Positions 9,280 to 17,268 of a DNA stretch of 48,637 bases are shown in pieces; positions within the stretch are counted from its first letter, which is position 1, and each line of letters begins with the position of its first letter. The position numbers were made by a program, and so were the translations under genes. Below the pieces are notes generated by a model. That model saw nothing but the letters and a program-made list of their open reading frames with translations, had not been told where the DNA came from and did not search any database. The DNA is from Candidatus Acetothermia bacterium (GTDB lineage: Bacteria > Bipolaricaulota > Bipolaricaulia > RBG-16-55-9 > DRXL01): positions 1 through 48,637 of the forward strand of contig JACOSB010000139.1 in the NCBI GenBank assembly GCA_016179105.1, read 5' to 3'.

Positions 9280-9313
9280 ATATTCTGGATAAAGCAGAAC
9301 ACTCCAAGTTCTC

Positions 9314-9397
9314 AAGATAGATCGACGATTTTCTGACGAAGTGCGCACCGACCCGCGGTTTATCGCGCTACTGAAGAAATGGGGCTTGGAGAAGTAG
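9314..9397 (+). repeat. Scar C: 3' end of a cyclase/TPR gene
   Basis: In one frame it reads KIDRRFSDEVRTDPRFIALL then KKWGLEK and TAG, matching KVDPLFDEVRSDPRFIELL and KQWGLEK at 7940-8017. It is longer than the other two scars and directly precedes the HicBA pair. Confidence 0.85.
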
Positions 9398-9415
9398 AGC
9401 TTCGCTTCATATAAT
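9386..9415 (+). promoter_or_regulatory. Probable promoter of hicBA giving a near-leaderless transcript
   Basis: TTGGAG at 9386-9391 and TATAAT at 9410-9415 are 18 bases apart. The ATG of the next gene is at 9425, only 9 bases after the -10 box. The -35 lies inside scar C (codons for LEK). Confidence 0.5.
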
Positions 9416-9424
9416 TGACCCGTT

Positions 9425-9832
9425 ATGACAAGACAAGTAGCAAAGAAGAATGGAAAGTCTAAGTTAGCTCACCCCCCGTTGACTGTGAAAATTCACAGAG
9501 ATAATGTAGGAGTCACTCTCTACTGCCCTGAGCTCAACCTTCATACGTGTGGGAAGACAGAACAGGTTGCTCGCAGCAAATTCATCGATGCCCTTGTCGA
9601 ATACTGGGAATTCCTTCAAGAGCAAGGCTTCAAAAACGAATCTCCTTACAAAGAGCATCTCAAATTATTGACAGAGCAAGTGCTCCCCGCGCTCGCCAAC
9701 GCCTCTCTTTTTAGTGCCCATCGCTCACCTTCACTCGTGGAAGTATTAGTAGAGGCTCTCCGTCACAGAGAGCGCAAGCCCTCATGGGACGCCGACATAT
9801 TTGGAAGCCTCGTGAAGTCATCCGGGCGCTGA
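9425..9832 (+). CDS. hicB: HicB-like antitoxin (135 aa)
   Basis: The N-terminal half has a HicB-type partial RNase H-like fold: VKIHRDNVGVTLYCPELNLHTCGKT followed by a helix (VARSKFIDALVEYWEFLQE), which corresponds to the family pattern in which a short strand-rich segment covers the HicA toxin. The C-terminal region is helical and lacks an obvious HTH, so DNA binding is not evident. It overlaps the hicA gene by 49 bases, and the antitoxin-first order is common in this family. No ribosome site precedes the ATG; a TATAAT box lies 9 bases upstream, so translation may be leaderless. Identification rests on the HicA partner and this weak fold match. Confidence 0.65.
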   Translation: MTRQVAKKNGKSKLAHPPLTVKIHRDNVGVTLYCPELNLHTCGKTEQVARSKFIDALVEYWEFLQEQGFKNESPYKEHLKLLTEQVLPALANASLFSAHRSPSLVEVLVEALRHRERKPSWDADIFGSLVKSSGR

Positions 9833-10119
9833 AGCAGTTGGGCTTCACGCAAGCGCCGAAACGAGGCAAGGGCGATCACCTTTGGTTTTATAAACAGGTG
9901 CACTGCTTAGGTCATCAAGAGCACACCATCGTCACTATGGTCGATCAGGGTGTTCAAGAGATCCCACCCAGCACGATGAAGTATATTTTGGATGCTGTCG
10001 CTTTGGATGACGAGACATTTCATAAAGCTTCCCAAGGTGACTATAACGCGCAGATGTACGAAGCATATTTGAGAACAGTTCCAAAAGATCGCTTACTGCC
10101 ACCCGCTATGAGAAGATAA
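9784..10119 (+). CDS. hicA: HicA-like mRNA interferase toxin (111 aa)
   Basis: The protein shows the HicA/YcfA double-stranded RNA-binding fold: KPREVIRALKQLGF, then KGDHLWFYKQ with the conserved His of the active site (family form G.H), then a strand (HTIVTMVDQG) and the IPPSTMKYILDAV helix, in which HicA proteins turn to their C terminus. It carries about 35 extra residues at the end, longer than the usual 60-80 residue toxin. HicA cleaves mRNA and is held by HicB. The start at 9784 lies inside hicB and has no clear ribosome site, which suggests coupling. Confidence 0.8.
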   Translation: MGRRHIWKPREVIRALKQLGFTQAPKRGKGDHLWFYKQVHCLGHQEHTIVTMVDQGVQEIPPSTMKYILDAVALDDETFHKASQGDYNAQMYEAYLRTVPKDRLLPPAMRR

Positions 10120-10128
10120 ATTGCCTCG

Positions 10129-10170
10129 GAGCTTGTCGCGATGCTGAGGGAATGGGGTTTGGAGAAGTGA
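10129..10170 (+). repeat. Scar D: 3' end of a cyclase/TPR gene
   Basis: Fourteen codons read ELVAMLREWGLEK and stop, matching the ELLKQWGLEK end of the cyclase/TPR protein. It closes the toxin-antitoxin patch just after hicA. Confidence 0.75.
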
Positions 10171-10182
10171 GATTTTTCGATA

Positions 10183-11094
10183 TCACAAAATCCTCTGCCC
10201 GAATGCCGAGCAAATAAATTCTACCGCGATCTGCGCTGTTTGATTTCTCACGTCGAGAATCGGGTTGATCTCGACCATGTCCATTGAGCGCAAGAGCCCC
10301 GTGTCGGCGATCATCTCTAACGCTAAGTGCGCTTCGCGATAACGCAAGCCCCCAAACGCGGGCGTGCCCGTGCCCGGCGCGAGCGTTGGGTCCAAGCTGT
10401 CCATGTCAAAACTGACGTGTAAGTCTGTGACGTCGGTAAATTTTGTGAGAATGTCGCGCATCACGGAAGCGATGCCTTGCTCGTCAATCTGTCTCATCGT
10501 GTAGACGCGTAGCCCCGAAGAGCGCACTTGGCGACGCTCGGCAATATCGAGCGTGCGGACCCCCACGAGCGCCACGTGGTCAGCCGGAACGATAGGAACA
10601 CGATTGCCGATCCGTACCAGCTCATCCGCACCCAACCCAATGATCGCGGCCAAGGGCATTCCGTGCACGTTGCCCGTCTCTGAAGTTTCTGGGGTGTTCA
10701 TATCACCGTGCGCGTCGATCCAGAGAACGCCTAGTTGTCGCCCTTGTGCCGCCAGCGCGTCGGCGACAGCCCCGATCGAGCCGACGGCCAAGCTGTGATC
10801 GCCACCCAGCACCAATGGCACAGAGCCATCGCGCACCGAGGCGCGCACGATTTTATAGAGCTTACGACACGCGACCGAAATTTCTGTGAGATATTTTGCT
10901 TTGGGATTTCCTGGAGTTTTCGTTTCTAGCTCGGGGACATCGATGTTGCCCTCGTCATCGACGTCGTAACCGAGTTGCTGCAAACGCGAACTCAGCCCAG
11001 CGATTCTAAGGGCGCTCGGACCCATGTCGACGCCGCGGCGACCGCCTCCCAAGTCGAGCGGGACGCCGACCAGCCGAATCTTTTTCTTCGCCAT
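10183..11094 (-). CDS. rocF: Arginase (ureohydrolase family)
   Basis: A 303-residue ureohydrolase converting arginine to ornithine and urea with a binuclear manganese centre. Metal ligands are visible in LVLGGDHSLAVGS, WIDAHGDMNTP and SFDMDSLDP; the arginase-type specificity loop NVHGMPLA and the APGTGTPAFGG and MDMVEINP signatures are also present, which favours arginase over agmatinase. I start at ATG 11092-11094 (MAKKKIRLVGVPLD), the usual family start, rather than at the longer frame beginning at 11211, which adds 39 residues unlike the family. It stands alone between the toxin-antitoxin patch and a divergent small gene. Confidence 0.9.
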   Translation of the reverse strand: MAKKKIRLVGVPLDLGGGRRGVDMGPSALRIAGLSSRLQQLGYDVDDEGNIDVPELETKTPGNPKAKYLTEISVACRKLYKIVRASVRDGSVPLVLGGDHSLAVGSIGAVADALAAQGRQLGVLWIDAHGDMNTPETSETGNVHGMPLAAIIGLGADELVRIGNRVPIVPADHVALVGVRTLDIAERRQVRSSGLRVYTMRQIDEQGIASVMRDILTKFTDVTDLHVSFDMDSLDPTLAPGTGTPAFGGLRYREAHLALEMIADTGLLRSMDMVEINPILDVRNQTAQIAVEFICSAFGQRIL

Positions 11095-11205
11095 AGTGTC
11101 CAATTCTGTCGAGTTATAGCGAGAAATGCAAGATAAGTAAGATTGCACTGATTTTTCTCGTCTAAGTATGTGAAGGCATCTGAGTGACCGCGAAAGGAGC
11201 AACTC

Positions 11206-11436
11206 ATGCAATTGACGATCTTAAAAATAATTAGCGCTCTACTTCTCGTTTTGAGAGCTATGCTCCTTCTGAATAAGCAAACTTCCTCCTCTGTACAGGC
11301 TCATGGCGGGACCGCCGGCGAATCGCAACCAACACAACCCAATTTACCCTTTGGCCCGGCCCCGTCCTCGGTTCAGACAACAGTGATTGATACCCCCTAT
11401 CCCCCTCAACCCCTCACATACAACCCCCTGACCTAA
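11206..11436 (+). CDS. Small exported Pro-rich peptide (76 aa)
   Basis: AAGGAG lies 7 bases before the ATG. Residues 1-24 are a hydrophobic signal or anchor segment (LKIISALLLVLRAMLLLNK) and the remainder is a Pro/Gln/Ser-rich tail ending in PYPPQPLTYNPLT. I recognise no family. It is followed by a strong hairpin. A good ribosome site and a clear signal-like start support coding, but there is no homology evidence. Confidence 0.5.
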   Translation: MQLTILKIISALLLVLRAMLLLNKQTSSSVQAHGGTAGESQPTQPNLPFGPAPSSVQTTVIDTPYPPQPLTYNPLT

Positions 11437-11449
11437 GCCACTAGCTGCC

Positions 11450-11475
11450 GTGGGGATGGCTTTCGCCATCCCCAC
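11450..11475 (+). terminator. Perfect 11-bp stem-loop after the small exported peptide
   Basis: Positions 11450-11460 pair perfectly with 11465-11475 around a TTTC loop. The following bases are C-rich and not a T-run, so it may terminate weakly or stabilise the transcript end. Confidence 0.55.
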
Positions 11476-11569
11476 CCCTCCTCCTGTTCTTTCCGGAAAA
11501 GTTGTAGAATCCAGCAAAGCTTCACTATACTTTCTGAGCGTACCCCGCATTAAGGAGAAGTGAAACATT

Positions 11570-12364
11570 ATGGGACTTACGATCTACCAAGTCGATGCGT
11601 TCACCGACAAACCCTTTGCAGGCAACCCGGCAGCAATCTGCATCTTGCCTAAACCCGCCGACGAAATGTGGATGCAAAACGTCGCCCGCGAGATGAATCT
11701 CTCCGAGACAGCTTTCTTATACAAAAAAACCGATGGCGCTTTTCATCTACGTTGGTTCACACCCGCCGTCGAAGTCGCGCTCTGCGGCCATGCGACGCTC
11801 GCCAGCGCTCATATCTTGTGGGAAACGAATCACCTAAAGCGAAACGAGCAAGCACGCTTCGATACGCTGAGCGGACGGCTTATGTGTGAATTGAAGGGTG
11901 ATTTTATCGAGATGGATTTTCCCGCCAAATTGGAGACAGCGTGCGAAGCACCGGCTGGATTGGCTGAAGCCCTCGGCGTGAAGATGAAATACGTGGGTAA
12001 GAATCAATTCGATTATCTGGTCGAAGTCGACTCTGAAGAGACTGTGCGAAAGATTCAGCCCAATCATTCGATGCTGGCAAAGCTCCCAGTGCGAGGAGTG
12101 ATCGTGACGAGCCGAGCCTCTTCGAAAGAATATGATTTTGTGTCTCGGTTCTTCGCACCAGGCTCGGGCGTCCCTGAAGACCCGGCCACGGGTTCGTCAC
12201 ACTGTTGCCTTGCTCCGTACTGGGCAAAGAAAATAGGTAAGAACGAGATGGTCGGTTATCAAGCATCGGCGCGTGGAGGGGTTGTGCGCGTGCGCTGTCA
12301 TGGTGATCGCGTCATTCTTGGCGGACAAGCTGTCACAGTCTTGCGCGGTGAACTTTACAGCTAA
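11570..12364 (+). CDS. PhzF-family isomerase-like protein
   Basis: A 264-residue protein of the PhzF/diaminopimelate-epimerase-like fold. The N-terminal motif IYQVDAFTDKPFAGNPAAIC contains the GNPA signature, MNLSETAF carries the catalytic Glu of PhzF-type enzymes, and ALCGHATLASAHIL and the second-half motif DPATGSSHC correspond to the paired anion-binding loops. Such proteins act in isomerisation of small metabolites; the substrate cannot be inferred. GGAGAAG precedes the ATG. A hairpin-like repeat separates it from the aminotransferase downstream. Confidence 0.9.
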   Translation: MGLTIYQVDAFTDKPFAGNPAAICILPKPADEMWMQNVAREMNLSETAFLYKKTDGAFHLRWFTPAVEVALCGHATLASAHILWETNHLKRNEQARFDTLSGRLMCELKGDFIEMDFPAKLETACEAPAGLAEALGVKMKYVGKNQFDYLVEVDSEETVRKIQPNHSMLAKLPVRGVIVTSRASSKEYDFVSRFFAPGSGVPEDPATGSSHCCLAPYWAKKIGKNEMVGYQASARGGVVRVRCHGDRVILGGQAVTVLRGELYS

Positions 12365-12373
12365 AGATATTTC

Positions 12374-12443
12374 AACCGCCAAGGCACTGAGAACGCTAAG
12401 AAAATTTTTTGACTTCCTTTGTGACCTTGGCGCCTTGGCGGTT
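12374..12443 (+). repeat. Inverted pair of an intergenic repeat
   Basis: AACCGCCAAGGC at 12374-12385 is exactly complementary to 12432-12443. Its left half matches, in the opposite orientation, the single copy at 19795-19827 (29 of 33 bases), so this is a dispersed repeat family of the chromosome. Confidence 0.7.
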
Positions 12444-12466
12444 CATCAATAAATCAGGAGGATTTC

Positions 12467-13618
12467 ATGCCGGTTCGACGACTCGAAGGCATTCCCGGTT
12501 TTTCCATCGATCGCGTCGCAGCAGCCGCGGGGAATGACCCTGAAGTTTTGCGACTTGAAAATTTGGATACTGACCTTGCTCCTCCGGCAGCAGCGATCGC
12601 AGCCACGCAAGCTGCTATCGGCAAGGACGATGCCAACAGCTACTTGCCCTTCACGGGTACAGCAGAGCTTCGTATGGTTGTCGCGCAGCATCTGCATCGG
12701 CTCACGGGACATCACTATGATGCTAATGCAGAAATTGTCATCACCTGCGGCGGCACCGAAGGGATGCTGGACGCGCTCTTAGCGACAACTGACCCCGGTG
12801 ACGAAGTGATTCTCACCGATCCAACCTACGCCGGCATGACCTACCGAGCGCGCTTGGTTGGCGCTGTGCCCAAGCTCGTTCCCTTTAGAATCATCAAGAA
12901 CGAATGGCGTCTCGATCTCGAAGCACTGCGAGCTGCTGTCAGCAATCGCACGCGCGTGATGTTCATTATGAACCCCTCCATGCCCTCGGGCGCTGTGCTC
13001 AACAAAGAAGAATGGAACGAGATCGCAAAGCTTTGTAAAGAGCACTCGCTCTGGCTGATTTACAACGCTGCGATGGAGCGCATTCTCTTCGATCAACATC
13101 CTTATATTCACCCGGCAACGCTCGACGGCATGAGAGAGCGAACGATCACGGTTGGCTCAGTCTCGAAGGAGTATCGCATGATCGGCTGGCGCGTCGGCTG
13201 GGTTGCTGGCCCCAAAGAGATTATGAGCGACATCGCGCGCGTTCACATTTACAACGTCGTGACGCCGACGGGCATCTCACAAGCCGGAGCCGTCGCTGCA
13301 CTCCAATCTCCCGAACAAGATTTTCTCAGTTGCGTCGCCGAATGGGAGCGTCGGCGCAACACCGTGCTTGAACAACTGAAAGAATTTCCAGTCATCTCCG
13401 CAGCAGGCGGCTGGTCTCTGCTCATAGACGTGAAGAACTTGGGATACGATTCGTTCACAGCCTCTAAACTTTTATTGGAGAAAGGCAAGATTGCAGCGAC
13501 ACCGATGCGCGACTGGGGACAGATCAATGGCGATCAGTTTGTGCGCTTGGTCTTCAGCAATGAGCCGGTCAAGAGATTGGCTGAGTTACGAGATCGGACG
13601 ACAAGAGCCCTGCGTTGA
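12467..13618 (+). CDS. Fold-type I PLP aminotransferase with altered cofactor-contact residues
   Basis: A 383-residue class I/II aminotransferase-like protein. The Schiff-base Lys is in SVSKEYRMIGWRVGW (K234) and the C-terminal carboxylate Arg is in FVRLVFSN. Three positions that hold PLP in most members differ: NPxNPTG reads NPSMPSG (Met172 for Asn), and the DEAY segment reads YNAAMERI (Asn200 for Asp, Met203 for Tyr). The gene is otherwise full length with an upstream AGGAGG. It may belong to a specialised subfamily with unusual chemistry rather than be inactive. The substrate is unknown. It follows phzF after a repeat-containing spacer. Confidence 0.8.
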   Translation: MPVRRLEGIPGFSIDRVAAAAGNDPEVLRLENLDTDLAPPAAAIAATQAAIGKDDANSYLPFTGTAELRMVVAQHLHRLTGHHYDANAEIVITCGGTEGMLDALLATTDPGDEVILTDPTYAGMTYRARLVGAVPKLVPFRIIKNEWRLDLEALRAAVSNRTRVMFIMNPSMPSGAVLNKEEWNEIAKLCKEHSLWLIYNAAMERILFDQHPYIHPATLDGMRERTITVGSVSKEYRMIGWRVGWVAGPKEIMSDIARVHIYNVVTPTGISQAGAVAALQSPEQDFLSCVAEWERRRNTVLEQLKEFPVISAAGGWSLLIDVKNLGYDSFTASKLLLEKGKIAATPMRDWGQINGDQFVRLVFSNEPVKRLAELRDRTTRALR

Positions 13619-13701
13619 TGCACCGTTAACGTTTGACAGTCTCGATTCTTCAAGCGATAATCCAATCACGGAGGCAGACCTCAGTAAGCCGAAGTACACG
13701 T

Positions 13702-14817
13702 ATGCAGAGTACATGGAAAATCGCGAGTGGGTTGGTCATTTTATTGATCGTGTCTGTAAACCAAGCGATTGCTGTTCCTCCCTGTGCGTTCACCCCCGCC
13801 CAGAGCCATTTCGCACAGCTCAATTTGCAAGGCGACGCTCAATTCTTTAGGAGCGAATATAACGATAACCGCTCCAGTAGCATCACAGGAAAAGTGGAAA
13901 CGAATTTCAAGCGACTCTTCGACTCTGAACTCTTTGGCTATCAGCTTGATACCAAAGGCAATGTAGCGTTAACTCCCACAGGCCTCGATTATCAAACCAT
14001 CGGAACCGGCAGCCTCAAGCGCTTTTTTCAGAGTGATTTTTTCTGGCTGGGGGCTATTGATCTTACGGTTGATTCAAAAAATCCGTTTAAGATCGATCTC
14101 ACTTTGGGCGCAGGCCTCGGGCGATTTCGCGACGTGACGCCGCTGGCCAAGGCCATTCGCATCCAGAATGCGTTACTCGATCAAAACTCTCTCCAAGGGC
14201 CTTTGACCGATCTCACGCTCCAAGAGATGGCGCAAGAGCTCGGGCATCAAGGAGTTTCTCTCAACCAGCAGATCGAAAAATTAGAAAAAATTATTGAGAA
14301 TACTGGATTAGCTGCGGGAGGCAATCTGAGCGCTTCGGCGCTCTTGCGGGTCGAAGAGATCATTCGGTCTCAAGAAGAAGCGCGGCTGTGCGGCTGGGAC
14401 ATTGCAGCAAGCGTCGGCGGCGAAGTAAGCAACACCGGTGCTTCGCTCTTGAACGAAGCGTTTGTTATCAATTGGAACTATGCGCTCGTGCCCGATCCCG
14501 TCTCGCAATGGACTTCGAGTGCGCGATTGCGCACAGGACTCAAATTGCTCGACAGCTATTCATTGCAAGCGTCGGCCGTGTATGGGCGTAGGCTGAGCGA
14601 GACTTCCAGAGTGCGCGCCAGCTATGAGTTCAAACGCGATCACGATAAAGGCAAAGATTATGTTGCTGATGTCGAGCGCCATCAGCTCTCGGGGACACTG
14701 CTCCTCCAACTCTCCGCAGCGCTCAGCCTTTCGATCAGTGGAGAACTCAAATATCAGCTTGGATACGAAAGGCCATCGTTCAACCTGGCAGTTCAACTGA
14801 GCTACGATATTTTCTAA
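13702..14817 (+). CDS. Exported beta-barrel-type outer-membrane protein (371 aa)
   Basis: I start at ATG 13702, which gives an immediate signal peptide (WKIASGLVILLIVSVNQAIA); the longer frame from 13633 would bury it. The mature part alternates polar and aromatic residues in strands, contains a helical central section (LQEMAQELGHQGVSLNQQIEKLEKIIE), and ends with LSYDIF, the terminal Phe being typical of outer-membrane barrels. The strand pattern resembles DUF481-like barrels, but I cannot be certain of the family. Its stop is 4 bases before the ABC transporter gene start, suggesting one operon. Confidence 0.65.
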   Translation: MQSTWKIASGLVILLIVSVNQAIAVPPCAFTPAQSHFAQLNLQGDAQFFRSEYNDNRSSSITGKVETNFKRLFDSELFGYQLDTKGNVALTPTGLDYQTIGTGSLKRFFQSDFFWLGAIDLTVDSKNPFKIDLTLGAGLGRFRDVTPLAKAIRIQNALLDQNSLQGPLTDLTLQEMAQELGHQGVSLNQQIEKLEKIIENTGLAAGGNLSASALLRVEEIIRSQEEARLCGWDIAASVGGEVSNTGASLLNEAFVINWNYALVPDPVSQWTSSARLRTGLKLLDSYSLQASAVYGRRLSETSRVRASYEFKRDHDKGKDYVADVERHQLSGTLLLQLSAALSLSISGELKYQLGYERPSFNLAVQLSYDIF

Positions 14818-14821
14818 ACTT

Positions 14822-15553
14822 ATGGAACTCACACTGCGTGCCCAGGGACTCAAGAAACGATTCAAAGAGCGTCAGGCGCTCGCGGGCTTAAATCTCTCGC
14901 TCGAGCAAGGGAAAATCTATGGCCTGATCGGCCACAACGGCGCGGGCAAGACGACGCTCATTCGCATTTTGTGCGGATTGCTCCGGCCCGACGAGGGCGA
15001 AGCGCATATGCTCGGCTGGCGCGTGCCCAGTTTTCGCATTCAGTCTCAACTCGGCTACATGCCTCAAGAGATCGCACTCTACCCCGATCTCACTGTGATG
15101 CAAAACTTGGAATTTTTCGGCGATCTCTACGATCTGCCCAAAGAGCAAGTACGCGAGCGTGCAAGCTCGCTTTTTGAGATCGTCCGGCTGCAAGAGCAAC
15201 GCCACCAAGTCGTGGGCACGCTCTCGGGTGGCATGCAGCGGCGCGTCTCACTCTGCGTGAGCTTGCTGCATAAGCCCAGGATGATTTTTCTCGATGAGCC
15301 CACCGTGGGCGTCGATACGAAACTAAGACGCGCCATTTGGGAGCATCTGGAACAACTGGCCAGCGCAGACGTGACGATCTTTGTGACGACCCACTTGATG
15401 GAAGAAGCCACGCGCTGTCATAAGATCGGTCTTCTCTACCAAGGGCAGTTGCTCACCGAAGGGACGCCTCAAGAACTGCTCACTCGCACAGGAGCCAAGA
15501 CTCTCGAAGAAGCATTTACGATCATCGAAGACCAAGGAGTATCGCCAAGATGA
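14822..15553 (+). CDS. ABC transporter ATP-binding protein (ABC-2 export type)
   Basis: A 243-residue ATPase subunit. Walker A is GHNGAGKTT, the Q-loop is YMPQE, the ABC signature is LSGGMQRR, and Walker B is MIFLDEP followed by the D-loop and the switch His in TTH. The GLIGHNGAGKT context and the EEATRCHKIGLLYQGQLLTEGTP tail are typical of drug/polysaccharide/NatA-like exporters. Its stop overlaps the permease start by 4 bases (ATGA). Confidence 0.95.
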   Translation: MELTLRAQGLKKRFKERQALAGLNLSLEQGKIYGLIGHNGAGKTTLIRILCGLLRPDEGEAHMLGWRVPSFRIQSQLGYMPQEIALYPDLTVMQNLEFFGDLYDLPKEQVRERASSLFEIVRLQEQRHQVVGTLSGGMQRRVSLCVSLLHKPRMIFLDEPTVGVDTKLRRAIWEHLEQLASADVTIFVTTHLMEEATRCHKIGLLYQGQLLTEGTPQELLTRTGAKTLEEAFTIIEDQGVSPR

Positions 15554-16767
15554 AGAGCTGGGCTGTCGCGAAAAACGTTTTCCGTCGCGTCGGGAAAGAC
15601 CCGCGTACGCTGGCTTTGATTATTTTCACTCCCTTGCTCTTTATCTTGATGTACGGCTATAGCTTTGCTGGCTCTCCGAAACATCTCAAAGTGATCATAG
15701 TAAACGAAGACAATGGTTTAGCATCTGTAAGGACCGAACAAGTCGGACGCATCACGATTGAGCTTAAATTGGCCGACAAATTTGTCAACGCGCTCAATCA
15801 CGAGACACTCGAAATCATAAAGAGCGCTAACTTTGATTACGCACAGAAGCAGGTCAAGATCGGGCAAGCGTGGGCAGCGCTGAGTTTTCCCAAAAATTTC
15901 TCACACGCGCTCATCAACGCGGCCTTGCGCATGACAGGGCCGAAAGAGATCACTCATGAAGGTCAGACGATTCGCGTGCTGCCCTCGGAAGGCAATGAAA
16001 ATCCCTTGGCCGTTGTCTATCTCGATGACGGCAATCCGTTCATCATGCCTACGCTCTTGCAAGAGCTCAGCCAAGCGTTTTCCAACCTTTTGGCCGAGCA
16101 GCAGGGAGCACTCAAACCCGTGAATCTTTTAGAGATTCATTCAGTCTACAATAATAAAATTACAGCCTTAGATTACACAGCGCCGGGCGTGATCGGCTTT
16201 GCGCTCACGTTGATTACTATTATGTTGACAGTGATCTCGATCGTGCGCGAGCGCACCAGCGGGACGCTCACGCGTCTGCTCATTGCGCCGGTGCGTCCGT
16301 GGGAAGCGAGCGCGGGCTATATGCTCGCCTTCGCGCTCATCGCGCTCTTTCAAGCGGCCGAGCTGCTCTTGGTCTCGTACTATCTATTTCATATCCATTT
16401 TGTAGGCAACCCCGCATGGATCGCCCTGATTATCTTTGTTTATACGATCGGGCTGCAGGGCGTCGCGACGCTGCTCTCGACGCTGGCGCGCAACGAGTTT
16501 CAGGCCGTTCAATATATCTTGGTAATTTTAATCCCGTCCATCATGATGAGCGGCGTCTTCTGGCCACTTGAAGCGATGCCGCCGCAGATTCAGCCGATCG
16601 CGTGGCTGAGCCCCTTGACCTACGCGAACTCGGCGCTTCGCGAAGTCATGCTGCGCGGTCGCGAGCTCTCGGACATCACGATGCAGCTCGGCGTGCTCGC
16701 AGGGTTTGCCTTGCTGATGCTGATTTTGAGTGTGCAATCGATGCGCCGACAAGCGTACTCAGCTTAA
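15550..16767 (+). CDS. ABC-2 type permease
   Basis: A 405-residue membrane subunit. One membrane segment near residues 20-40 (TLALIIFTPLLFILMYGYSF) is followed by a long extracytoplasmic domain (about residues 45-215) and five more segments, including the ERTSGTLTRLLIAPVRPWE motif and PSIMMSGVFWPLEAMP that mark YhgE/DrrB-type ABC-2 permeases. It pairs with the overlapping ATPase gene. The cargo cannot be told. Confidence 0.9.
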   Translation: MKSWAVAKNVFRRVGKDPRTLALIIFTPLLFILMYGYSFAGSPKHLKVIIVNEDNGLASVRTEQVGRITIELKLADKFVNALNHETLEIIKSANFDYAQKQVKIGQAWAALSFPKNFSHALINAALRMTGPKEITHEGQTIRVLPSEGNENPLAVVYLDDGNPFIMPTLLQELSQAFSNLLAEQQGALKPVNLLEIHSVYNNKITALDYTAPGVIGFALTLITIMLTVISIVRERTSGTLTRLLIAPVRPWEASAGYMLAFALIALFQAAELLLVSYYLFHIHFVGNPAWIALIIFVYTIGLQGVATLLSTLARNEFQAVQYILVILIPSIMMSGVFWPLEAMPPQIQPIAWLSPLTYANSALREVMLRGRELSDITMQLGVLAGFALLMLILSVQSMRRQAYSA

Positions 16768-16884
16768 CTTCTTTAAAGTGTCGTCTCTGTATCGATGAAG
16801 TGATCGAATTCCCCTAAACGAATGCCATGCGCTGGCGCTAACGGTTCACTTTTTTGCTACACTTAATCTGGAAAGTGAAGCTCT

Positions 16885-17268
16885 ATGCGTAAGAAATTGC
16901 TGTATGCTGTATTGATTTCGGCTGCTTTCGGAGTCAGTATTTGGCTGGTAACGAACTGGCTGAATGAATCACCAACGACATTCAAGACTAAGAGAGAAAC
17001 GGCTTCACGAAATCTTATTACAGCAGGTGTCTTCGAGCTGCCCGCTAAATCTGATCAGACAACGAGTGAACCGAAGTCGTCGCAAGAGGCAGCAGAAATC
17101 AAAGAGCGCTTGCTCCAGATTCAGGGCGATCTGAAAAATCTCACCAAGAAAACTGAGAGCGTTGAGCAAAGGCTCGAACGAATCGACGGCACGGCGAATT
17201 TGGGATTGATTGTAGGTGCTGTGGCGTTGGTGATGACGCTCTTGATTGTGTTGAGAATTTTGAAATAA
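16885..17268 (+). CDS. Small membrane protein with coiled coil (127 aa)
   Basis: Two membrane segments (residues 5-25 and 103-125) flank a polar region; residues 65-98 form a heptad-like coiled coil (EIKERLLQIQGDLKNLTKKTE). I do not recognise the family. AAGTGAAGCTCT precedes the ATG. It converges directly on the penicillin acylase gene, the two stops being adjacent at 17268/17269, so transcripts may interfere. Confidence 0.65.
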   Translation: MRKKLLYAVLISAAFGVSIWLVTNWLNESPTTFKTKRETASRNLITAGVFELPAKSDQTTSEPKSSQEAAEIKERLLQIQGDLKNLTKKTESVEQRLERIDGTANLGLIVGAVALVMTLLIVLRILK

